Origin: DASYPQ01 sp041488095
GTDB lineage: Bacteria > Planctomycetota > UBA1135 > GCA-002686595
Direction of reading: 5' to 3'
Assembly (NCBI GenBank): GCA_041488095.1
Contig: JBGPOP010000043.1
Coordinates: forward strand, 1-37,485
Length of the DNA: 37,485 bases
Positions 7,870-16,714 of this stretch are shown one piece after another. Under the pieces are notes generated by a model. It was not told the origin of the DNA, made no database searches, and saw only the letters and a list, made by a program, of their open reading frames with translations. A program made the position numbers and the translations under genes. Numbering within the stretch: the stretch's first letter is position 1; every line of letters starts with the position of its first letter.

Positions 7870-9003
7870 CTATCCCTCCGAGCGCCGCTCCGTGGCGGCG
7901 CTCTCGCTCAGGGCGGCCTGCACGTCGCCCTCGGACTCGCCGGGGACGCCCGCCCCCGCGCCGGGAGCCGGGCCGCTGGATCCCGCCTCGCCTTCCGCGG
8001 CCGCGTCCCCGTCGGCTCCAGGGGCCTTGGGCCTCGAGCCCATGGCCTCGGCCTCGAACTCGGTGCGCGTCTTGATGTCGATGTCCCAGCCGCACAGCTT
8101 GCTCGCCAGGCGCACGTTCTGGCCCTTCTTGCCGATCGCGAGCGACTGCTGATCCTCGTCGACGATGACCACGGCCGAGTGCGTGTCGACGTCGGGATAG
8201 ATGTTGTCGAGGTGGATCGTGGCGGGCTTCAAGCCGTTCATGATCAGCGTCTCGAGCGAGTCGCTCCACTTGATGATGTCGATGCGCTCGCCGCGCAGCT
8301 CGTCGATCACGGCCTTGATGCGCGAGCCGCGAACGCCGACGCAGGCGCCGATGCAGTCGATCTTGGGGTCCTGGCTGATCACCGCCATCTTGGTGCGGTA
8401 GCCCGGCTCGCGGACGACCCGCTTGATCTCGATGATGCTGTCGGCGATCTCGGGCACCTCCAGCTCGAACAGGCGCCGGACCAGGTCGGGGTGCGTGCGG
8501 CTGACCAGGATGCGCACGCGCGAACCGTCCTTGCGCACCTCGACGATGATGGCGCGGATCCGGTCGCCGGGGTTGAAGACCTCGCCCCGGACCCGGTCCT
8601 CCTTGCCGAGGTAGGCCTCGACCTTGCCCAGGTTGACGACCAGGAAGTCGCCCTCGAAGCGCTGCACCACGCCGTTGACGAGTTGGCCGACGCGGGTCTC
8701 GTACTCCTCGAAGAGCACGTCGCGCTCGGCCTCGCGCACGCGCTGCATGAAGCCCTGTTTCACGGCCTGCGCGGCGATGCGGCCGAGCTCGGCCATGTCG
8801 AACTCGTACTCCTCCTCGGCGTCCTCCATGTGGATCTCGCCGCTCTCGCGCTCGATCCGCACGACCAGGTCCTCGCCGACACCCAGGCGCTTGCGCACCC
8901 CCGCAGCCAAGGCCTCCTCGAGTCCCCGGAAGATCACTTCCTTGGGGATGTCCTTGTCGCGGTGGATGACATCGATCATCCGCAGCACGTCTTCAGGGTT
9001 CAT
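7870..9003 (-). CDS. nusA: Transcription termination/antitermination factor NusA
   Basis: A 377-residue NusA. The N-terminal RNA-polymerase-binding domain starts MNPEDVLRMIDVIHRDK and runs to residue ~125. An S1 domain follows (VNGVVQRFEGDFLVVNLG, YLGKEDRVRGEVFNPGDRI), then two KH domains (ISQDPKIDCIGACVGVRGSR; VIVDEDQQSLAIGKKGQNVRL). The acidic C-terminal repeats of E. coli NusA are absent; a Gly/Ala/Glu-rich tail replaces them, as in many bacteria. The ATG at 9003 is chosen because it matches the family N-terminus, although an in-frame ATG exists 48 nt upstream; no strong ribosome-binding site is seen. The gene heads the nusA-infB-rbfA operon. RimP, which usually precedes nusA, is not next to it here. 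Confidence 0.97.
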   Translation of the reverse strand: MNPEDVLRMIDVIHRDKDIPKEVIFRGLEEALAAGVRKRLGVGEDLVVRIERESGEIHMEDAEEEYEFDMAELGRIAAQAVKQGFMQRVREAERDVLFEEYETRVGQLVNGVVQRFEGDFLVVNLGKVEAYLGKEDRVRGEVFNPGDRIRAIIVEVRKDGSRVRILVSRTHPDLVRRLFELEVPEIADSIIEIKRVVREPGYRTKMAVISQDPKIDCIGACVGVRGSRIKAVIDELRGERIDIIKWSDSLETLIMNGLKPATIHLDNIYPDVDTHSAVVIVDEDQQSLAIGKKGQNVRLASKLCGWDIDIKTRTEFEAEAMGSRPKAPGADGDAAAEGEAGSSGPAPGAGAGVPGESEGDVQAALSESAATERRSEG

Positions 9004-9082
9004 GGTGGGTGGGTCCAGGGATCTCCGTGCGGATGCGTCGGGAGGACGCATCCGGCCCGGGTGTTCCCTGTGGGCGTTGTCG

Positions 9083-9093
9083 TTTAAATATAT
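9083..9093. promoter_or_regulatory. AT-rich patch in the divergent nusA / HEAT-TPR intergenic region
   Basis: The 256-nt gap between the divergent genes at 9003 and 9260 contains a single run of eleven A/T bases (TTTAAATATAT), very unusual for this GC-rich sequence. On the minus strand it contains TATATT, a plausible -10 for the nusA operon, but no clear -35 is seen at 16-18 nt on either strand. The rest of the gap shows no gene or strong hairpin. Confidence 0.35.
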
Positions 9094-9259
9094 GGACGGA
9101 AGCGGCTTAGCAGCTTCCCTGAGTTCGTTCTCCGTGGTTCCGTGGCGTTCCCCTGGCCTGGGAGGGTCGGAGAGTCTGAACTATCGCCCTTCACGAGTCA
9201 ACCGCGCGCACGACGGCGACCGCGCGCCCCGGCGCACCCCGCGCACGCCCATCGAGAGC

Positions 9260-11797
9260 ATGACGACCCGCGAGCCCATCAAAACCGAGCCCGCCCGGGC
9301 GCCACGCCGCCCGCTCGGGGCGGTTCGCGCGGGACTCTTCGCCTCCCTCGCGGCGCTCGCTTCGAGCCCGGGGAGGGCGTTGCTGCAAGGTCCTGTTCCG
9401 GCCGGCCTGCCGCCGCAGGCGGCTTCGATCCGCGAGCGGCTCGCTCGGCTCTCGGCGGACGACGAGGGCGCGCGCACCGAAATGGAGGCCCTTTCACGGC
9501 TGGGCGAAGAGGCGGCCCTCGCGGCGCTCTCCGACCTCTCCGCTGTGGACCTCACGGGACGCAGGCGGCGCGCGCACCTCGTGTTCGGCGCGGGCGGATC
9601 CCGCTGCATCCAGTCCGCGATCGCCGGTCTCGCGGATCACGACGCCGGGACGCGCGGAGATCTGATGGCCTTCCTCGGACGCGACGACCTCGGCGGCGCC
9701 GGCCTGGCCGAGCGCGTCGAGGCTCTCGCCGCGCGGACCCTCTCCGACCCGGAGCTCTCCCTGCGCGGGCGCGCGCTCGAGCTGCTCGCCGGCCTCGACC
9801 GATCCGAGGCGTTCGATCGCATCGACGGGATGATCGACCTCCTCGAGGAGCCTTTGCGCGCACGAGCGGCCGCGCTTCTCGCGGAGAAGCCGCGCGCGAG
9901 GGAGATCGTCGAGCGGCGCGTCCTCGCGGCCTGGCCGGGTGACGGCTCCGGCCCGGGACTCGCGGACCCCGGAACGCTCGCGCCGCTGCTCGTCGGTTTC
10001 GGCCGCAGCCTGGGCGAGCGTGCCGCAGGCTCGCATGCGGCGCCGCTGCTGCTGGCCCTACGGCACCCCGATCCCCGCGTACGCCGCGGAGCGCAGCTCG
10101 GCCTGGACGCGCTGCTGCGCCGGCTGTTCGCCGGCGCGGACGCGGCCCGTGCCGCTGGCGCGATCCTCGACCTCGAGGCGCTCGGGCTCGACCGCGCACA
10201 GGGCTCGCTCCTGCGCGCCCGGGCGGCGCTCATGCTCGGCTCGGATCCGCGAGTCGCACTAGAGGCCGCACGAGAGCTCGTGCGCTCTTCACCCGCCGAC
10301 GGCGACCGCGACGCACGCTCCGCCCGGGCGATCGGGAGGCACCTCGAGGCGGCGGCTCTCATCGCCGCGGGATCGTCGCAGGCAGCCAGCGCTCCGGTCG
10401 CCGAGGCGGCGAGCCTGCTCGACGGGCTTCTGGCCGAGCGTTTCGACCGGGGCGCCAGGAGCCTCGCGCCGCAGCACTCGGCCTGGCTGCACCGGCGCGC
10501 GCAGTGCGAGCTGCTGGAGATCGTGCGCACGCTCGGCGGGGCGCAGGCCGGACCGGACCTGCCGCAGCCGGAGGCGGCGCACGGTCTCGCGGTCGCGAGC
10601 CGCGCGCACGCGCTCGAGCTGGAGGCGCAGATCGCCGACGTTTCGGCGCACGCCCCGGCGGAAGCGAGCCTCGACCCGATGCTCGATGACGAGCTGTCGC
10701 CGATCGTGCTCCTGCTCGAGAATCCCCGTCTCGCGGCCTGGCCGGCCGCGCGCGCCCTGGCGGTGAGGAAGGCGATCGGGCGGCTCTTCGCCAGCGTCGC
10801 TCGCGCGGAGATGCCCGGTTTCGAGCCCTGCGTGGATGTCTCTCCCGAAGTTTCCGATCCGCTCGCAGACCCCGAGAGGTCCGGCCTCCTGCGCCGGATC
10901 CTCTTCGCTCGCTCCGACGCGGTCGCGTCCGAGCTCGCCGATCTGCGCGCACGGGTGCACGCGGAAATGGCGCAGAACCCCGCCCTGCCGTCGGACGAGG
11001 ACGCCGAGCGGGTGGACGTGCTCTGGCGCGAGTGGAACGACCTCCAGGATGCGAAGCAGCGCGCGGGCCAGGGGGATGCGCATGCACTCCTCGAGTCGCG
11101 CGCTCCCTCTCTCTTCGGAGTATCCCTCGCGCGCGCGCTGCGCGAGGAAGGACGCGCGGAAGAGTCGCGCGCTCTCGCCGAGGCGGTGAAGTCCGACCTG
11201 GAGCGGACCGGCGACCTCAAGCGCTATCTGCTCTTCGAGGCCGAGATCGAGATGGCGATCGGATCGACGTGGATCGACGTCGGCGACCCTACCCGCGCCG
11301 AGGTCGAGCTCGTGCGTGCGGTCGAGCGCCTGGAGGGGATCGAGGCCGCCTTGAAAGAACGGGGCGCTACCTCCGGCGACCTCGCGGCCATCCGCGGGCT
11401 GCGCTCCACCGCGCTCGTCTCGCTGGCGGTCAACGCCAACGTCAAGATGGAGGACAAGCACAAGGCCCTGGCCTACTTCGAGCGCGCCTTCGAGCTGCGC
11501 CAGGACGAGTTCATGCGCGTCCTCCTGGCGTGCTACCGCGCCCGCTCCGGCCGCGGCGAGGAGGCCCGTGCGATCCTGCGCGAGATCTCGCCCTCCCCGG
11601 CGAACCTCTACAACATCGCCTGCACGTGGGCGCTGCTCGGCGAGAAGGACCTCGCGCTCGACTGCCTGCGGCGCGACCTGGAGGAGAATCCGATGTCCGA
11701 GGGTGCCCGCGCAAAGCAGAAGGAGTGGGCGCGCAAGGATCCCGATCTGTCGTCGCTGCGCGGGGAGGCCCGGTTCCGCGAGCTGGTCGGCGAGTAG
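9260..11797 (+). CDS. Large HEAT/TPR-like repeat protein, probably exported
   Basis: An 845-residue product from the ATG at 9260; the frame is open further upstream but that part lies antisense to nusA. A basic N-terminus and an Ala/Leu stretch (GAVRAGLFASLAALASS) look like a signal peptide. The first ~300 residues have HEAT-like helical repeats (RAAALLAEKPRAREIVERRV; ALRHPDPRVRRGAQLGLDAL). The middle is Ala/Leu-rich helix. The C-terminal ~250 residues resemble TPRs: KALAYFERAFELRQDEFM, PANLYNIACTWALLGEKDLA, LEENPMSEGAR, ending LRGEARFRELVGE, an ending common in TPR proteins. No catalytic motif was found; protein-protein interaction is the likely role. It is followed 27 nt later by the methyltransferase gene. 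Confidence 0.75.
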   Translation: MTTREPIKTEPARAPRRPLGAVRAGLFASLAALASSPGRALLQGPVPAGLPPQAASIRERLARLSADDEGARTEMEALSRLGEEAALAALSDLSAVDLTGRRRRAHLVFGAGGSRCIQSAIAGLADHDAGTRGDLMAFLGRDDLGGAGLAERVEALAARTLSDPELSLRGRALELLAGLDRSEAFDRIDGMIDLLEEPLRARAAALLAEKPRAREIVERRVLAAWPGDGSGPGLADPGTLAPLLVGFGRSLGERAAGSHAAPLLLALRHPDPRVRRGAQLGLDALLRRLFAGADAARAAGAILDLEALGLDRAQGSLLRARAALMLGSDPRVALEAARELVRSSPADGDRDARSARAIGRHLEAAALIAAGSSQAASAPVAEAASLLDGLLAERFDRGARSLAPQHSAWLHRRAQCELLEIVRTLGGAQAGPDLPQPEAAHGLAVASRAHALELEAQIADVSAHAPAEASLDPMLDDELSPIVLLLENPRLAAWPAARALAVRKAIGRLFASVARAEMPGFEPCVDVSPEVSDPLADPERSGLLRRILFARSDAVASELADLRARVHAEMAQNPALPSDEDAERVDVLWREWNDLQDAKQRAGQGDAHALLESRAPSLFGVSLARALREEGRAEESRALAEAVKSDLERTGDLKRYLLFEAEIEMAIGSTWIDVGDPTRAEVELVRAVERLEGIEAALKERGATSGDLAAIRGLRSTALVSLAVNANVKMEDKHKALAYFERAFELRQDEFMRVLLACYRARSGRGEEARAILREISPSPANLYNIACTWALLGEKDLALDCLRRDLEENPMSEGARAKQKEWARKDPDLSSLRGEARFRELVGE

Positions 11798-11824
11798 GAT
11801 CTCGCCCTCGGCGAGCCGGGAAAG

Positions 11825-13087
11825 ATGGGCAAGATCGTCCTCACGGGCAAGGGGCGTCGATGGCTCGACACCGGGCACCCGTGGGCGTTCCGCGACGACA
11901 TCGCGGAGACGCAGGCGGAGCCGGGCGAGGTCGCCGCGGTCGAGGGACCGGGCGGCCGGCACATCGGGTTCGGCATGTACAGCTCGGCTTCGCGCATCGC
12001 CGTCCGGATGGTCGCACGTGGTCCGGTCGAGCCCGACCGCGCGTTCTGGGCCGGCCGCGTCGCGCGCGCGTTCGCCGCGCGCGAGCGCATGGGCTACCTC
12101 GCCGAGGACGGCGCGTGCCGGCTGATCGCAGGGGACGCCGACGGGATCCCGGGGCTCGTCGCGGACCGCTACGGCAAGGTGTGCGTGCTGCAGAGCGGGA
12201 CTCAGGGCGCGGATCGGCTGCGCGGGATGGTGGTCGAGCTGCTGGACGAGGTGTTGCCGTTCCGGCTCGAGTGCATCGTCGATCGGTCCGACAGCGCCGT
12301 GCGGCGCCTGGAGGCGCTCGATCGGCGGGTCGAGGTCCTGCGCGGAGAGGTGGCCGAGAGCGTGCTCGTGCGCGAGGGCGAGCTCGTCTACGAGGTCGAC
12401 GTGATGGGAGGCCACAAGACCGGCCACTACCTCGATCAACGCGAGAACCGGATCCGCGCCGCCGCGCGCGCGGGCGGCCGGCGAGTCCTCGACGGCTTCA
12501 GCTACGACGGCCTGTTCGGGGTGCGGGCCGCGCTGGCGGGCGCGCGGTCGGTGCTGTGCGTGGACCAGTCCGAGGCCGCGCTCGAGCGGGCCGTGCGCAA
12601 CGCCGAGCGCAACGGCGTGGCGGATCGGGTGCGCGTCCGGCGCGCGAACTGCATGTCGGAGCTGCGCGCGATGGCGCGCGTCGAGGACCGCTTCGGGCTC
12701 GTCGTCGTCGACCCGCCGGCCTTCGCCCGGAACCGCCGCGAGGTCGCCGGAGCTGCGCGCGGCTACGTCGAGGTCAACCGCAGGGCGATGGCGCTGGTCG
12801 AGCCGGGCGGGACGCTCGTGAGCGCGTCGTGCTCCTACAACGTCCGGCCGCAGACGTTCGTCGAGTACCTCGCACGGGCGGCGCACGAGGCGGGACGCGA
12901 GGTGTTCCTCGAGGAGCTCTCGGGCGCCGCACCGGACCACCCGGCGCTGATCACGCTGCCCGAGAGCGCGTACCTGAAGTGCGCCTTCCTGAGGGTGGAG
13001 GAGGAGCCTAGAATGCCGGGCCGGACGGGGAGCAGCGAGGATGGAGACGACGACGATCGAGATCGAGCTGAACGGACGCCGGCGTGA
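11825..13087 (+). CDS. RlmI/RlmK-like class I rRNA methyltransferase (PUA + SAM domain)
   Basis: A 420-residue product with an N-terminal PUA domain (MGKIVLTGKGRRWLDTGHPWAF, GEVAAVEG) that binds RNA. A central domain has EGELVYEVDVMGGHKTGHYLDQRENR, and the Rossmann methyltransferase core has a motif I region VLDGFSYDGLFGVRAALAGA (~220) with LVVVDPPAFARN (~295) and the SCSYNV motif near 340. These match RlmI, the 23S rRNA cytosine-5 methyltransferase, but the exact target base cannot be assigned. The family normally ends soon after YLKCAFLRVE; here ~25 hydrophilic residues follow, and their codons overlap the thiS start by 47 nt. That extension may simply reflect a lost stop. Confidence 0.88.
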   Translation: MGKIVLTGKGRRWLDTGHPWAFRDDIAETQAEPGEVAAVEGPGGRHIGFGMYSSASRIAVRMVARGPVEPDRAFWAGRVARAFAARERMGYLAEDGACRLIAGDADGIPGLVADRYGKVCVLQSGTQGADRLRGMVVELLDEVLPFRLECIVDRSDSAVRRLEALDRRVEVLRGEVAESVLVREGELVYEVDVMGGHKTGHYLDQRENRIRAAARAGGRRVLDGFSYDGLFGVRAALAGARSVLCVDQSEAALERAVRNAERNGVADRVRVRRANCMSELRAMARVEDRFGLVVVDPPAFARNRREVAGAARGYVEVNRRAMALVEPGGTLVSASCSYNVRPQTFVEYLARAAHEAGREVFLEELSGAAPDHPALITLPESAYLKCAFLRVEEEPRMPGRTGSSEDGDDDDRDRAERTPA

Positions 13088-13256
13088 GGTGCGGGAGGGT
13101 TTTTCCGTCGCGGAGCTGATCGCCGATCTCGAGCTGCGGCCCGAGATGGTCGCGATCGAGGTGAACCAGAGCCTGGTCACGCGCGACCGCCGCGGAGCGG
13201 TCGTGCTCCAGGCCGGGGACCGGGTCGAGATGGTGACGATCATGGGAGGAGGGTGA
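13041..13256 (+). CDS. thiS: Sulfur carrier protein ThiS
   Basis: A 71-residue ubiquitin-like sulfur carrier: IEIELNGRRREV near the start, the helix FSVAELIADLEL, EVNQSLVTRD in the middle and DRVEMVTIMGGG at the end. The C-terminal Gly-Gly is adenylated and converted to a thiocarboxylate that supplies sulfur for the thiazole of thiamine. An extra Gly follows the canonical pair, as in many homologs. The gene begins inside the 3' end of the methyltransferase gene, with GCGAGG directly upstream, and precedes thiG by 31 nt, so it is probably cotranscribed with it. Confidence 0.95.
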   Translation: METTTIEIELNGRRREVREGFSVAELIADLELRPEMVAIEVNQSLVTRDRRGAVVLQAGDRVEMVTIMGGG

Positions 13257-13287
13257 GTCTCTGCCCACGCGAGTCCTCTCCGGCGCC

Positions 13288-14148
13288 ATGGATGCGAAAG
13301 CGGTCGATCCCCGGCTCGCCGACGAGCCCCTCGCCCTCGGCGACACCGTGCTCACCTCGCGCCTCCTCCTCGGCACGTGGAAGTACGCCTCGTTCGAGCT
13401 GATGAGGCAGGCGCTCGAGATCAGCGGCACCCAGTGCGTCACCGTCGCCGTCCGCCGCGTGAACCTCGACAGGAGCCTGGGCCCCTCGCTCCTCGATTTC
13501 ATCGACCGCGAACGCTTCACGATCCTCCCGAACACCGCCGGCTGCTTCGATGCGAAGACCGCGATCCGCACCGCCCAGCTCTCGCGCGACCTCCTCGGCA
13601 CGAAGCTCGTCAAGCTCGAGGTCCTCGGCGACCCCAAGACCCTCCTCCCCGACCCCGTCGGCACGCTCGAGGCGACGAAGGAGCTCGTGAAGCAGGGCTT
13701 CGACGTCCTGGTCTACACCTCCGACGACCCGCGCCTCGGCGTCCGCCTCGAGGAGCTCGGAGTGAAGAGCGTCATGCCCGCGGGCTCCCCGATCGGCTCG
13801 GGCCAGGGCGTGCTGAACCCGAACGCCATCCGCATCCTTCTCGAGCTCGTCCACGTCCCCGTGATCGTCGACGCGGGCGTCGGCACGGCCTCCGACGTCG
13901 CCTTCGCGATGGAGCTCGGCGCCGCGGGCGTGCTCCTGAACACGGGCGTCGCCTGCGCGCGCGAGCCTCTCCGCATGGCCGCAGCGATGCGTGACGCCTG
14001 CAGCGCGGGACGCCAGGCGTATCTCGCCGGGAGGATCCCGAGAAAGCTCTACGCCAACGCTTCCTCGCCGACCGAAGGCGTGATCGGGGAGCCGTCCCCG
14101 GCGCGGACCGCGCCCGCGGAACCATCCGCCTCGGCGGCTCGCTCTTGA
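13288..14148 (+). CDS. thiG: Thiazole synthase ThiG
   Basis: A 286-residue TIM-barrel enzyme that forms the thiamine thiazole from 1-deoxy-xylulose-5-phosphate, dehydroglycine and ThiS thiocarboxylate. Family stretches seen: TSRLLLGTWKYASFELM, VTVAVRRVNL, ILPNTAGCFDAKTA, KLVKLEVLGDPKTLLPD with the Schiff-base Lys at about residue 109, VMPAGSPIGSGQGVLNP, and PVIVDAGVGTASDVAFAMELGAA shortened to its usual glycine-rich phosphate-binding end. The final ~25 residues are an Ala/Pro/Ser-rich tail beyond the conserved core. It follows thiS directly; the other thiamine genes are not in the window. Its stop overlaps the TTG start of the next gene. Confidence 0.97.
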   Translation: MDAKAVDPRLADEPLALGDTVLTSRLLLGTWKYASFELMRQALEISGTQCVTVAVRRVNLDRSLGPSLLDFIDRERFTILPNTAGCFDAKTAIRTAQLSRDLLGTKLVKLEVLGDPKTLLPDPVGTLEATKELVKQGFDVLVYTSDDPRLGVRLEELGVKSVMPAGSPIGSGQGVLNPNAIRILLELVHVPVIVDAGVGTASDVAFAMELGAAGVLLNTGVACAREPLRMAAAMRDACSAGRQAYLAGRIPRKLYANASSPTEGVIGEPSPARTAPAEPSASAARS

Positions 14149-15023
14149 TCCCGCTCGGCCAGGAGGGACCGGATCCCGCCGTGCTCGCCCAGGTCGGCGC
14201 GGTCCTCGCGACGACCTCGCTCGCGATCACGCCGCTCGCGATCGCCGTCGTCCGACGCATCTTCCCCGGGCGCAACGTCGTCTTCGCGCGCTGGGGATTC
14301 TCGCACGTGGCGCAGATCGTGCTCATCGCGGCGGTGCTGCTGGCGGCGGTGGCGCTCGTGAGGACGCCGCGCGCGGAGCCCTCCGCAGGCCTCGAGCGCG
14401 ACCAGGGCACACTGTTCGATCTGGCGTTGACGGCCGGAATCCTCCTCTCCTGCTGCGGCGCGGTCGCGCTCTTCGCGATCCGGCTCGACCCGAGCGGACC
14501 GCGCTGCCTGGGTCTGTGGCCCGGCCGGCAGATCCGCGCGGCTCTGGCAGGCCTCGCGGGATACGGGATGCTCCTGCCGGGGATCCTCGGGCTCGGAATG
14601 CTGTGGCCCTGGGTCCTGCGCGCCGCCGGCGCCCAGTTCGAGCCTCAGCTCGTGGTCGAGAAGATGCGGGATCTCGCGCCCGGCGACCGGCCCGTCGCGA
14701 TCCTGCTCGGAGTCGCGATCCTCCCGCTCTTCGAGGAGATCCTCTTCCGCGCCTTCCTGCAGCCTCTTCTCGTGCAAAACCTCTCCGACCGCCTCGGGAT
14801 CATCGCCACCTCGCTCGTGTTCGCCGCGCTCCACGGGACGGGAGCGTTCCTGCCGATCTTCGCGCTCAGCCTCCTGCTCGGCGCGATCATGCTCCGCACC
14901 CAGCGCCTCCTCGCCGTCTGGAGCGTGCACGCGCTGCACAACGGGCTGATGTTCCTGTTCCTCTACGCCATGCCGCAGACCGCAGGCGGCGCCCCTGCAC
15001 CGGGCTGGCTTCCCTTCACGTGA
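14145..15023 (+). CDS. CPBP (CAAX/Abi-type) intramembrane metalloprotease
   Basis: A 292-residue polytopic membrane protein with about seven hydrophobic segments. It carries the three CPBP motifs: EEILFR near residue 197, the F-x-x-x-H of VFAALHG near 226-230, and HALHN near 262-266. These residues form the metal or catalytic site of Rce1-like proteases. Bacterial members have been linked to bacteriocin immunity, protein processing or membrane biology; the substrate here is unknown. The start is a TTG overlapping the thiG stop (TTGA), which implies coupling; no better ATG precedes the first membrane helix. A gamma-carbonic-anhydrase-like gene follows after 24 nt. Confidence 0.88.
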   Translation: MIPLGQEGPDPAVLAQVGAVLATTSLAITPLAIAVVRRIFPGRNVVFARWGFSHVAQIVLIAAVLLAAVALVRTPRAEPSAGLERDQGTLFDLALTAGILLSCCGAVALFAIRLDPSGPRCLGLWPGRQIRAALAGLAGYGMLLPGILGLGMLWPWVLRAAGAQFEPQLVVEKMRDLAPGDRPVAILLGVAILPLFEEILFRAFLQPLLVQNLSDRLGIIATSLVFAALHGTGAFLPIFALSLLLGAIMLRTQRLLAVWSVHALHNGLMFLFLYAMPQTAGGAPAPGWLPFT

Positions 15024-15047
15024 GCTGAAGGGCATCCTTCCCCGACC

Positions 15048-15566
15048 ATGACCTTCTTCCCGCGCAAGGGCCTGTTCCGACGCGTCGAGGGGGGAGCGTT
15101 CGTCGCCGCGAACGCGGTCGTCACCGGCGACGTCGCGCTCGGGCCGGACGTGGGCGTCTGGTTCGGCTGCGTCGTGCGCGGCGACGACGCGCCTCTGACG
15201 GTCGGCCGGCGCACGAACGTCCAGGACCTGACGATGATCCACGCCGACACGGGCGTGCCCAACGTGATCGGCGAGGAGGTCACGATCGGCCACCGCTGCG
15301 TGCTCCACGGCGCGCGCGTCGAGGACCGCTGCCTGATCGGGATGGGCGCGGTCCTCCTGGGGGGATCGGTGATCGGCGCGGAATCGCTCGTCGCTGCGGG
15401 TGCGGTCGTCAAGGAGAACTTCGTGGTCCCGCCGCGCTCGCTCGTCGCGGGCGTTCCGGCGAAGATCCTGAGGCCGGTCACCGACGCCGAGGTCGAGATG
15501 ATCCGGCGCAGCGCAGAGGGCTACGTGAAGAAGATCCGGCTCTACCTCGATGGCCAGGAGACGTGA
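15048..15566 (+). CDS. Gamma-carbonic-anhydrase-like hexapeptide-repeat protein (YrdA/PaaY type)
   Basis: A 172-residue left-handed beta-helix protein built of hexapeptide repeats (FVAANAVVTGDVALGPDVGVW onward). Three histidines at about residues 65, 82 and 87 (MIHADTG and IGHRCVLHG) match the trimeric zinc site of gamma-class carbonic anhydrases. The C-terminal VAGVPAKILRPVTDAE and final helix are typical of the YrdA/PaaY/CaiE group, whose members are weak or inactive carbonic anhydrases or thioesterase-like proteins, so the activity is uncertain. It overlaps the larE start by 4 nt (GTGA). Confidence 0.92.
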   Translation: MTFFPRKGLFRRVEGGAFVAANAVVTGDVALGPDVGVWFGCVVRGDDAPLTVGRRTNVQDLTMIHADTGVPNVIGEEVTIGHRCVLHGARVEDRCLIGMGAVLLGGSVIGAESLVAAGAVVKENFVVPPRSLVAGVPAKILRPVTDAEVEMIRRSAEGYVKKIRLYLDGQET

Positions 15567-16390
15567 GGGACGTGGACGGCTACGCCGAACGCCTCGAGCG
15601 CCTCCGGAAACGGCTCGCGTCGCTCCGGCGTGTCGCCGTCGCCTTCTCGGGAGGCGTCGATTCGAGCGTCCTCTTGCACGCCGCATTCGCAGAGCTGCGC
15701 AAGGGGGCCGTGGGCCTCATCGCCGACTCGCCCTCGCTGCCGCGCCGCGAGCTCGAGGACGCTCGCGACGTCGCACGGCGGATCGGCGCGGAGCTCGTCG
15801 TCCTCTCGACCGACGAGATGGAGGACGAGCGCTACCGGGAGAACCGCGGCGATCGCTGCTACTTCTGCAAGTCGGCCCTGTTCCGCGCGATGGAGCCCTG
15901 GGCGCGGGCGAACGGGTTCTGCGCGCTCGCCTTCGGGGAGATCACCGACGACCTCCTCGACGACCGTCCGGGCGCACGCGCGGCGCGCGAGTTCGGCGTG
16001 GTCGCGCCGCTGCGGGAGTCGGGCTTCTCGAAGGAGGACGTGCGCCACTACGCGCGCGAGGCGGGGCTCTCCGTCGCCGACAAGCCGGCGTCGGCGTGCC
16101 TCGCGTCGCGTCTGTCGGTCGGCACGAGGGTGACGCGGGAGCGTCTCGCGCGCATCGAGCGCAGCGAGGACGCGCTGCGAGCGCTCGGGCTGCGACAGCT
16201 GCGCGTGCGCGACCACGGGGATCTCGCACGGGTCGAGGTGGGAGTGGGGGACCTGGAGCGGGCGCGCGCAGAGCTCGAGGAGATCCGGCGCGTCCTAGGT
16301 GCAGAGGGTTTCGATCGGGTCGAGCTTCATCGCTACCTGACCCCGACCGAGCGCGTCCAGAAGGAGACCTCGGCGGTCACGGGGATCTGA
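15563..16390 (+). CDS. larE: LarE, ATP-dependent sacrificial sulfur transferase
   Basis: A 275-residue PP-loop enzyme: VAVAFSGGVDSSVLLHAA (ATP-binding SGGVDSS, residues ~29-35), RGDRCYFCKSALF near 95-107, and KPASACLASRLSVGTRVT with the candidate sulfur-donating Cys at 179. In Lactiplantibacillus LarE, Cys176 at the corresponding motif gives its sulfur to the nickel-pincer nucleotide cofactor. Length is normal for the family. It starts at a GTG overlapping the previous stop. The partners LarB and LarC and lactate racemase LarA are not in this window, so the cofactor pathway would have to be completed elsewhere. It ends the plus-strand gene run that began at 9260. Confidence 0.93.
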   Translation: MRDVDGYAERLERLRKRLASLRRVAVAFSGGVDSSVLLHAAFAELRKGAVGLIADSPSLPRRELEDARDVARRIGAELVVLSTDEMEDERYRENRGDRCYFCKSALFRAMEPWARANGFCALAFGEITDDLLDDRPGARAAREFGVVAPLRESGFSKEDVRHYAREAGLSVADKPASACLASRLSVGTRVTRERLARIERSEDALRALGLRQLRVRDHGDLARVEVGVGDLERARAELEEIRRVLGAEGFDRVELHRYLTPTERVQKETSAVTGI

Positions 16391-16487
16391 ATCGCTGCGA
16401 GGCCGGCCGCGCCCACGCCATGAGCCGTGGTCGTGAGGCCGTGGGGTACGCGTGATTCTCCAACGGACTGCATTCGCAGAGTCCTCA

Positions 16488-16706
16488 CAGGTTCTTGTAC
16501 CACTCACTCTTCTTGCCTTGGTGCGGGCCGGCGCGCTCGATCAGCTTCGCCTGAGCCTCGGCATCCGGCAGCGGATCGACCGCGGCCGCGCGCGCCTCGT
16601 CCCAGCACGCGGTCGCCGTCGCCCTCGAGCGTCTTCGTCGCGATCCACAGCTTCTCGCGCGGGAATCCCGTCAGCCCCCTGCCCACCCGCCGCTCGATCG
16701 GGCCGT
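16488..16706 (-). pseudogene. Deleted relic of the aldo/keto reductase gene
   Basis: This stretch is a shortened copy of the intact gene at 18793-19746, in the same orientation. Positions 16488-16606 match 18794-18912 with only about three differences and encode the last ~39 residues including the stop. At the CCCAGC junction the sequence jumps ~450 nt and then matches ~19366-19460, the part encoding ERRVGKGLKGFPREKLWIATKT-like residues 97-125, with more differences. The two break points in the intact gene share CCA, suggesting a microhomology deletion. The 5' part is absent, and the homology stops within a few bases of the hepT stop codon. The 16391-16487 interval between larE and the relic shows nothing recognisable. 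Confidence 0.85.
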
Positions 16707-16714
16707 AGGCGTGC

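Noticed and set aside
8624..9259. N-terminal extension of the HEAT/TPR-like protein
   Set aside because: The open frame continues upstream but lies antisense to nusA and has shadow-like composition (Ser/Arg/Thr-rich); the ATG at 9260 followed by a signal-like segment fits better.
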